DNA of 64,000 nucleotides from contig JANFOG010000007.1 in the NCBI GenBank assembly GCA_024336345.1, positions 806,001-870,000 on the forward strand, given 5' to 3'. The translations under genes and the position numbers were made by a program. Below the pieces are notes generated by a model. The model worked only from the letters and a program-made list of their open reading frames with translations. It was not told the origin of the DNA and searched no databases. Shown piece after piece: positions 56,021 through 64,000 of this stretch. Each line of letters opens with the position of its first letter. The first letter of the stretch is position 1. Source of the stretch: Mariannaea sp. PMI_226 (taxonomy: Eukaryota > Ascomycota > Sordariomycetes > Hypocreales > Nectriaceae).

Positions 56021-57751
56021 ATGAATCTGGATATCCAACTGACAGCTCCCAATGGGCGAAAATACGCCCAGCCCACTGGTCTCTTCATCAACAACCAGTG
56101 GGTGAAGTCTTCAGACGGCAAAAAGATTGCCTCAATCAATCCAACGTAAGTTTTATTTTTTTTCCCCTCCCAGCGAAGGATCGTCATACAGGCTATCCCA
56201 GCTTTTGCTACAGCCCCAAGCTCCAGCTCTAGCTCCAGCTCCGCCTGCAAACACTGGTCCCGGGCTCCATTTGAGGCTCTCCGTGCTAACAAACCACAAG
56301 AAATGAACAGGAAATTGTTTCCGTCTACGCTGGATCCGCTGAAGATGTCGACAAAGCCGTGCGCGCTGCACGAAGTGCCCTGCGAAATCCCACCTGGCGC
56401 GATCTTTCAGCCAGCGACCGAGGAAAGCTCATGAACCGCCTGGCTGATTTGGTCGACGAGCATCGCGAGGTCCTTGCTACCATCGAGACCTGGGACAATG
56501 GAAAGCCCTACCAAGTCGCCTTGAACGAAGACTGCGTCGAGGTTGCCGAGACGCTGCGATACTATGCTGGCTTCGCCGACAAAGTATTTGGCCAGGTGAT
56601 TGAGACTACCGGCGACAAGTTTGCCTACACTGTTCGGGAGCCTGTTGGTGTTTGCGGCCAGATCATCCCGTAAGTTAAATTGTCACCTTCGATCGATGCA
56701 AATATAGTAAGAAGGTAACTGATAAAATTGGATGAATAGTTGGAATTATCCCTTGGCCATGGCCGCGTGGAAGCTCGGCCCTGCTCTTGCTTGTGGCAAC
56801 ACTGTCATTCTCAAGCCCGCTGAGCAAACTCCTCTGTCCATCCTTTATCTAGCCAACCTCGTTGTCAAGGCCGGATTCCCTCCCGGTGTTGTCAATATTG
56901 TCAACGGCCTCGGTACCGTTGCCGGTGCAGCCCTCTCCTCCCATACTGGTGTGGATAAGATCGCTTTCACCGGTTCTACCGCCACCGCCAAGCACATCAT
57001 GAAGATGGCCGCGAATAATCTCAAGAACATTACGCTCGAGACGGGCGGTAAAAGCCCTCTTATCGTCTTTGATGACGCCGATATTGACCTGGCCGCTTAC
57101 TGGGCTCACGCTGGTATCATGTCTAACCAGGGCCAAATTTGCACAGCCACTTCTCGCATCCTGGTGCAAGAGTCCATCTACGATAAGTTCCTTGCTGCCT
57201 TCAAGTCGCAGGTCAAGAACATCTCCAAGCTCGGCGACCCCTTCGAGGAGACCACCTTCCAGGGTCCACAAGTCACTAAGAGCCAGTTTGAGCGCATCAT
57301 GTCCTATGTCGATATCGGAAAGAAGGAGGGCGCGAAGCTCGAGTTCGGCGGACAACCGTTCAAGAAGGGAGCCGATGGTAAGGGCTTCTTCATGGAGCCT
57401 ACAGTCTTCACGGGCGTCACACCTCACATGCGTGTGTTCCAGGAGGAAGTGTTTGGTCCTTTTGTCGTGATTACCAAGTTCAGCACCCAGGAGGAGGCCA
57501 TCGAGCTGGCTAATGACACCCAATACGGCCTGGGAAGTGCTATCTTCACCGAAAACCTCACCCGAGCCCATCGCGTTGCGAAGAGAATCGAGGCTGGCAT
57601 GGTCTGGATTAATTCCAGCAACGATAGTGACTGGCGTATTCCCTTTGGAGGTGTGAAGCAGAGCGGCATCGGGCGAGAGCTGGGCGAGGCCGGCCTGGCT
57701 GCTTACTCAAACATTAAGGCGGTTCATGTCAACATTACCGCCAAGTTGTAA
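56021..57751 (+). CDS. NAD(P)-dependent aldehyde dehydrogenase
   Basis: Exons 56021-56145, 56301-56669 and 56740-57751 give 501 aa, the usual ALDH length. The reaction is oxidation of an aldehyde to its acid. Key residues are present at expected spacing: Asn167 in PWNYPLAM, Glu265 in LETGGKSP and Cys299 in NQGQICTATSR. Cofactor loop FTGST and the C-terminal PFGGVKQSGIGRELG block are intact. The closest type is the class 1/2 group (fungal aldA-like). The protein ends in ITAKL; AKL is an accepted type 1 peroxisomal signal and is shared with the nearby copper amine oxidase, suggesting the pair acts on one amine-derived aldehyde in one compartment (inference). Intron 1 is long (155 nt) and holds a CTCCAG tract. 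Confidence 0.95.
56221..56241. repeat. (CTCCAG)n microsatellite, intronic copy
   Basis: Short CTCCAG/CTCTAG run in intron 1 of the aldehyde dehydrogenase gene, like the tract just upstream of the start codon. Confidence 0.6.
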
Positions 57752-59294
57752 AGATAAGCGATGTGATATTAGATATGACAGATATGATACCAAGATCCAA
57801 GAAATGCTCAGGACAAAAGTCATGAGCATCGAAATCTAATTCTTTTCTTCTTAAAATAAAAACAAAAAAAATTACTTAGATATCATCCGATGTGTGATTC
57901 CCATGCCTAGGACTCAGGGTCCGTCGTTCTATTGTAACATAAAAGCCTGGATTTGGGTCCGATCGCAACATGGCGCATACAACCCCACATTGAAGAGCAG
58001 ATTAGAGTAATACAGCCCTGCCTACCACATTTGCATTCTAGATTCGGCTCTAAGCTAGGGGCCATATGGTTCCTGAATACGTCATCGGCCTGTGGACTCT
58101 GTTCAAAACATTAAGTACTTGAATTTGTTGAAAGTGGGGGAAAAAAGATATATGTGAGTTTTGATCAGCACCGTACGATCGTGTCTGGCTTCGGCAGCAT
58201 GCCCAAGACGTGGTACGATTATTGGCCCAGCCCACGTTCTGATATTGACAAGTTTAATATCGGCCATGACATGTTGAATGATATATCCAGCTTTTTGAAC
58301 ACTGCCAGTGTAGGGCACCAAATTATTGCTCCTGAACTTTCTCAAATACTTCCAAGATTTTCTGCTTTAGGGTAGCAGCATCACACTTGGAAGCCCACCT
58401 GAACGAAGCCGCCCACCCAAAATCCGATTGTTGATACATCATTTACATCGTGTGTTAATTCACACGCCGTGTGAGAGAGCATGCGGAATAATGGGGAAAC
58501 TGAATAATGACATGAATGACAGGCATCAAGTATTAAATACCCGCCCTTGAAACCCGACTTCTGTCTCCCTCCTCGATTGCTCTAGTAGGGCTCAGAACTC
58601 TTGGGACTGACAAGCTAGTCTAGCCCCCAAGTTAGATGCACTCGACAACCTGTTTGGCGACTTGAAAAACTCTCCTGGTCTTGCAAGATTTCGTAAGGTC
58701 ACCTGGAATCGTTTTTGGCCAGTTGGCCTTGGTCCTCAATGGTGTCACTTGAAACCTCCCGAAAGATGTACACGTCTTCCTAACCAATTACACCCTTGTA
58801 CGCGTCGCTATCAATTACTCCTGGGATGAGTAAGGGAAAAACTCTACTCGTTACATCTCTTTCGACAAAAATCCCATTCTACTGGCTCTTGGACGACGCA
58901 TCACATCACGATGGTCCTGTTAGAGTAGCATCGACCGCCGATCTCCTTCTCCACTTCGCGTGAATTCAACACCGAGCATTGTGTTCTAATCGAGAAATGG
59001 AAGTGATATCCTCTGGGGACTCCATCTAACTCCACGTTTGCTTCCCCAGAGAGCTCCCCCGCGTTTTCGTGGTATTGTTTAACCGACATACGCAAGGGCA
59101 AGCGTTTTGGAGCTCGCCATCTTCGGGCAAGGTCCCCCGAATGTCTTGGGCCATGCAGATCAGGACTAGAAGGATTAGAAACAGGACAAATACAACAGAT
59201 GAATCGCGTCAAGAAGTTATATATCTCAACCTACCCTAGCCTCGCTCCATCTGTTTTGCAACATCATAACCACAACCCTATCTAGCGAACAAAT
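57752..59294. other. Intergenic region
   Basis: About 1.5 kb between two co-directional genes. AT-rich 3' region of the dehydrogenase gene first, then mixed sequence. Short frames (for example 58154-58375 and 58901-59212) show no domain, and no RNA gene was recognised. Confidence 0.45.
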
Positions 59295-60949
59295 ATGCAT
59301 CTTTGGAAGCACAACTTCCGAGGCAAAGCCTTGGTCACAGCCGTGACTCTGGCGTCCTGCCAAGCCTTCCTGCTTCTTGGTTATGACCAGGGAGTCATGG
59401 CGGGCATCATAGGAGCAGACAACCGGTTCGGTCGAGACTTCAATAGTCCCAATGCTGATATGCAGGGCAATATCACCGCCCTCTACGACATCGGGTGTGT
59501 TTTTGGCTCCATCCTTTGTTACTTTGTCGGTGAGATGTTTGGCCGGAGAACTATGCTCTTCACTGGTGGTGGGATTATGATACTTGGTTCTGCAATCCTG
59601 GCGTCGTCCACAACTGTTGCGCAACTTATCGTTGGACGAATTGTAACTGGATTCGGAAACGGCATGAACTCATCAACTGCTCCCGTTTATCTAACTGAAT
59701 GCTCACCAGCGTCTATCCGAGGAGCCTTACTCACACTCCAGGGCACTGTCACAATCTTGGGTGTGGTTATTGCATACTGGTGAATCTTCCCAATCGTTTG
59801 ATGCCACTATCGAATCTAGCTAACGAAATGCCCTCAACAGGTTGGACTACGGTACAAGTTTTACGGAGAGTTCCCTCCAATGGCGCTTCCCTTTGGCATT
59901 CCAGGCCATCTTTGCTATTTGTCTGTGTCTTCAGATTGTTGGTTTACCCGAAACCCCGCGGTGGCTTGTTCAGCACGACCGACACGAGGAGGCTCGTCAA
60001 GTTATTGCTGCTCTTGAAGAAAAGACAATCGATGATGAGTACGTTACTCGTATAATCCTGGATATCCAATCCGGACTAGAGGAGGAACAGAGAGGTGGAC
60101 CCTTCCGCGCCAAAGAACTATTTTCATGGGGAGAGACGCAGAACCTCAGACGACTTCTAATCACCATCTCCATCCAGCTTTGCCAGCAATTTACTGGTTC
60201 CAACATGATCAACTACTACGCCCCTGTAATCTTCCAAGAAAACATGGGCGTCAGCCGCAACATGTCGCTGATCCTTGGCGGTGCTGCACAATGCACATAC
60301 CTAGTTGGTTCTGCCATTCCTGTATTTCTCATGGATCGTTTTGGGCGGCGATCTCTTCTCATGATCTGCTCCGCCGGTCTCTGTTTTTGTTTCGTCATGG
60401 TGACGATTCTCCTATCAATTGGATCGCAAAATGCTGCTTATGCAGCTACTGCCTTCATCTTCATCTTCCAGCTATTCATTGGTGTAGGCTGGCTCCCAGT
60501 ACCATGGTTCTACCCCTCGGAAATCAACACGACGCGTACCCGAACTCGCATGCAAGCCATTGCTTCTGGCTGGAACTGGATGGCCGTATTTGCAGTTGTC
60601 AAGATCACACCTATTTCTTTTCGTAAGATGCCCTAGGTGAAAAAAGAGCTCCAAATGTAGCTGGCTAATGCAAGATGCAGAAAATATTGGTTGGCACACA
60701 TTTATCATTTTTGCCGTCCTGAACGCCTTCTTCATTCCCGTGGTCTACTGCTTCTATCCTGAGACCAAGGGAATCGAGCTCGAAGATATCCCTCTTCTCT
60801 TCACCAAAGGTGGAATTACCGGAGGTGTTTTCTCATCCAAAGGTGGTCGAACCGTCCAGCCGCATCAGCATGCTCAGGAACGAAATATTGACTCTAAACT
60901 TGCTGTTTACCCTGAGACTGAAGTCAACGAAGTTGAAAATTCTAGATAA
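59295..60949 (+). CDS. MFS sugar transporter
   Basis: Exons 59295-59779, 59841-60622 and 60681-60949, with short introns (61 and 58 nt; branch CTAAC and GCTAAT), give 511 aa. Twelve membrane segments are expected. Sugar-porter signatures are visible: GYDQGVMAGI in helix 1, GEMFGRRTMLF after helix 2, LPETPRWLV before the central loop, QQFTGSNMINYYAPVIF in helix 7, DRFGRRSLL after helix 8 and YPETKGIELEDI at the end of helix 12. It is therefore a member of the fungal hexose/pentose/polyol/quinate porter group. The exact substrate is not readable. No obvious functional link to the amine genes upstream except position. Confidence 0.93.
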
Positions 60950-61354
60950 ACTAGTTGTCTGATGCACTCATTCAATGTAGTGCATATGTAGTACATTTCA
61001 CTACAGTCATATAAGAACTCTGAGAGCTTAAAAATGTCGCCTCTAACGACAGCCATGACAAGGAAGATTGTCTCACTTTGATTTGATCTGTGGATGATCT
61101 AGAATAGGACTCAATGCTGACCAGTTGAATCGATATTTGTTTATGTCTATTGTGTTAGAATCAGAGATTCTTCTCTGGCAATTTTTGCTGAACCGTCGTT
61201 GGTCTACACCATACATCTGCCATGTCTTGCCATCCACGGAAATCTAGCGGGTTAGGCCTTTAACTGGGGGTTTATCTATCTCAAAAGAGTTGGGAGACTA
61301 TCAACTTATCATATATGGTCCAGTTTTCAAGATTAGTAGGTTGTTGTTTGATTC
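60950..61354. other. Convergent intergenic region
   Basis: 405 bases between the 3' ends of the sugar transporter and the monooxygenase. No open frame or recognisable element. Confidence 0.5.
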
Positions 61355-62814
61355 TCAGTTCGATTCAACATCATCCTTCCAATCAGGCATCTCTTTGAAA
61401 CCGTAATCATCAATGGGTACATGATTTGCGGCTGTCGGGCCTATGCTGACGAATCTACCCAAAATTCCAATCACCACGAACAGGATCTTAGTCCAGGATA
61501 GTATGGAGAAGATTGCATGCAGCATCCAAACTCCCCACGCTGTCTCTGGATTGATGAGGCGCGGCTGACCAGGAGCAAGTTTCTGCGCCTGCTCGACAGT
61601 TGGTCGCATTTTCTCTTCATACTTGGCAAAAGCAGCTGAAGGGTCCATGACACGGCCTTGAATGAATTCTTTCAGTGCCCCAGCTAGATTGTAGGCCCCA
61701 GTTAAGGCAAGGGTAGTGCCCATGCCTGAGATCGGAGATGCGCAATAGCTGTGTCCAGTCAGTATTACCAAGCAAAGATTCAAGGACTAATTTGGATAAG
61801 AAAAGTAACGAAAAATGGGAGAAACAGTAAATGAAAGAAAAGAAAAACTTACCCTGCATCACCAAGAAGAACTACTCTTCCCTTACTCCATTTGTCCATC
61901 TTCACTTGAGCTACCATGTCGTAATAAAAGTCGTCAGTCTCCTTCATCCCCTGAATAATCCTAGAGCATTCCCAACCGGCGTCTTGGAAATATTCCTCCA
62001 ACAAAGCCTTTTGAGCATGCGCTCCACCTGCAGCCACCTCGACGAACCGCGGATCCCTCTCGTTAACCACATACATGAAGATAGTAGTCCTGACACCTTG
62101 GTCATCGGGCCGTAGCATAATTCCTCGCCGACCGGGTGCATGGAACCAGCGTCTCCATTTATCATCCGTAGAAGGATCACACGGAATGGAGAAGAATCCA
62201 GCATACATTCCCAGGCGCTTCAAGCTTTCCTCTTCGTTGGCGATGCCCCAGACTAGCTTCCGTGTCTGGCTCTGCAGTCCATCAGCTCCCACAACCAGAT
62301 CATAAGTTCTGTTTTGGCCACTCTTTGCTAAGTGTACATGAACTGTGCTTCCGTCTTGAACCAGTTCATCCAAGTAGTCTCCAAAGATGTACTCAATTCC
62401 TTTGGCTCCATCCTTTTCTGTCTCAGCACTTATTCGCTGACTGTTCTTCCAACAGATTTCAGCGAGTCTTCCTCTCAGAATCTCAATATCACTGGTTGGC
62501 GTCTGCATTTTCCCAGTCTTATCGGCTTTGTTGGAACTCCAGACTCGATTGTTTTTATCAACGAGCTGGACACCTTCCTCTTCGGTAGTTGATGACCGGA
62601 TCAGTGTCTCAATCCCTAGTTTGCGGATGAGAGTGACCCCAGCACCACGGATGTCAATGTTCTGACCGCGCAGGTGAGCGCGTACCTCTTCAGAGCGCTC
62701 AAGAATTGTTATGTGTGGTTTCTGAGAAGCGGGAATACCACTGAGAAGTAGAAATGAGGCTAGAGCTGGCCCAGCGATGCCGCAGCCAACGATCAGGATA
62801 CGTACGGGTGCCAT
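61355..62814 (-). CDS. FAD-dependent monooxygenase (PHBH-fold)
   Basis: Exons 62814-61853 and 61748-61355, with a 104-nt intron that splits the FAD motif GDAG from YCASPISGMG. The product is 451 aa. The N-terminal dinucleotide-binding motif is VGCGIAGPALASFLL; further family marks are the DLVVGADGLQSQTRK segment (DG motif) and VVLLGDAG-YCASPISGMGT. This is the class A flavoprotein hydroxylase group (salicylate or p-hydroxybenzoate hydroxylase-like), NAD(P)H- and O2-dependent; members occur in both aromatic degradation and secondary metabolism. The C-terminal portion has a hydrophobic stretch (ILFVVIGILGRF). The first ATG is at 62814; an upstream TTG extension was not used. Repeated TCGGGTTTT words lie 146-236 bases upstream. 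Confidence 0.9.
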
Positions 62815-63613
62815 AGTAGACAAATTCTCAGGAGAAAATAAAGTTTAAAGGAACGAGGTGAATATAAAAGAATAGTTCGAGAGTCTCTCAGAGAATTAAG
62901 CAAACTACAATACGCTTTAAATAATAATTTGAAAGACAGCTAAATACCTGTTCGGCCCTTCGGGTTTTGAGGGTTGACGTATACATCGTATTAGCCTGTG
63001 CTGAGGATTCTTTATTGGCCATCGGGTTTTGAGTCGTGGTTAAAACCCGACGCACGTACCTTGGCTCTTCGACCCAAGATCTATACACATCACAGTAAGA
63101 CGGCGTCATAGATGCAGTGACTTTTTTATTGCTCAAGCGAATACATCGATTAACTTTCTTTATAGCAAGATAATCGGTGCTCCGGAAGATACCGACCAAT
63201 ATGCTCAAGCAACAGCTTAAAACTACATCAAAAGCATAAGTGGGTCGCAGATGGGCCTCTGTTGGAGATTTGTAAAAACTTCTTGGAGGTTTGGACGCCG
63301 CTTCGGAGGTCAATTTGTGGCCTCTATACGACAGTGGCTAACTCTACTTCGCAAATTCGCGGGCATCTTGTGTTGGCAATTCATATGAGGAGTCTGCAAA
63401 AGGCCCCTTCTCCAATCACATCTCGAGAGTAATTCACGTATGAAAATGAGGCCATGAGTCTCCCTGGCAATGGAAAGACGTCTATGCGGACCAGGTTCTT
63501 GGAGGAGAGTGACCAAGGTACGAGAATTAGAATAGCATCTATTCTGTATGTATTCCTTCCTAGTCGTTCAGGCGATGGAAAAAGCTTAGATAGCAGCAAA
63601 AGTAATCTACCTC
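62815..63613. other. Upstream region of the monooxygenase
   Basis: About 0.8 kb. It contains three TCGGGTTTT words, two of them as an inverted repeat. Frames at 62888-63313 and 63310-63599 are low-support. Confidence 0.5.
63022..63050. promoter_or_regulatory. Perfect inverted repeat TCGGGTTTT-N11-AAAACCCGA
   Basis: Arms of 9 nt at 63022-63030 and 63042-63050, plus a third direct copy (TCGGGTTTTGAG) at 62960-62971. CGG-containing inverted repeats are the usual targets of Zn2Cys6 dimers, so this may be an operator for the monooxygenase 200 bases downstream. The motif was found by eye and is untested. Confidence 0.4.
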
Positions 63614-64000
63614 TTAGTTGGGAAGATCCATGTACTCAACCTTAAACCTCCCATCATTCCCTTGGATCACGCGGGCAAAGAACTTGCCCTGTCCTTCTCC
63701 GCTGGTGAAGTCAATTACGCCTCCCTCTCTGGCGACGGAATGGTAGTCTACTATCTCGCCGGGAACCTGCTGGCTCTCCATGATATAGAACTTCATCTTC
63801 GGGGTGATTTGAATCTTCATGTTGTTCAAGGGCGCCATCTATAGTGTCGAGTTGTTTGTCACAGTCAGTCCTCAATACCCATCGCAACATGGAGTGTACA
63901 GTCTTTCCTGTTCCAAGAACAAAAGCAACATGAAAGAGAGAATGGGTACATACACTTGCAACTGGTGCGACTTGGCCGCGATGGTTGACCTTTGCCAACC
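63614..64000 (-). CDS. Partial gene at right edge, C-terminal end
   Basis: The last exon is 63838-63614 (74 codons plus stop). It is joined across a 115-nt intron (GTATGT donor at 63953, TAG acceptor at 63839) to an exon that runs off the window from 63954. Phase 0 is consistent. The visible C-terminus reads KFYIMESQQVPGEIVDYHSV and ends in VEYMDLPN; it looks like a small globular beta-rich protein tail. I do not recognise the family. The 5' part lies outside the window, so length and role are unknown. Confidence 0.5.

Overview
The window looks like nuclear DNA of a filamentous ascomycete (Pezizomycotina, probably a sordariomycete; a Hypocreales or Trichoderma-like genome is my guess, not shown). 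The reasons are short spliceosomal introns of about 45-155 nt with GT..AG ends and CTAAC/CTGAC-like branch sites, several Zn2Cys6 regulators, a HET-domain gene, a nucleoside phosphorylase-NACHT-ankyrin receptor gene, PLAC8 and APC/MFS transporters, and intergenic spacers of 1-4 kb. I rebuilt exons by hand from splice signals, phase and family conservation. No tRNA, rRNA, CRISPR array or intact transposon was recognised.

Layout. 0-3.2 kb: two divergent cysteine-rich cell-surface genes, one with a single membrane pass and one with a GPI-type C-terminus. 3.2-6.2 kb: a probable decayed repeat and one hypothetical gene. 6.2-13.7 kb: a Zn2Cys6 regulator, a TehA/Mae1-type transporter with an apparent one-base frameshift, and a PLAC8 protein. 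17.6-30.5 kb: a HET-domain gene, a choline/GABA-type permease and a 1249-residue coiled-coil protein with a regular 11-residue repeat.

32-43 kb is metabolic. A Zn2Cys6 regulator converges on a class V aminotransferase, which is divergent from a YAT amino-acid permease. A second Zn2Cys6 regulator is divergent from a short-chain dehydrogenase ending in -SKL. 44.4-48.7 kb holds the large NLR-like gene, whose ankyrin region is made of nearly identical 99-bp units with a 198-bp higher-order duplication.

48.9-63 kb looks like a catabolic neighbourhood: a peroxisome-type copper amine oxidase (-AKL), an APC permease, an aldehyde dehydrogenase (-AKL), a sugar-type MFS transporter and an FAD monooxygenase. 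The simplest reading is uptake of an amine, oxidation to aldehyde with release of ammonia and peroxide, then oxidation to the acid. A partial gene runs off the right edge.

The strongest candidates for new biology are the recently duplicated NLR repeats, the eleven-copy hendecad coiled coil, and the amine-oxidase/permease/ALDH neighbourhood with matching peroxisomal tails.
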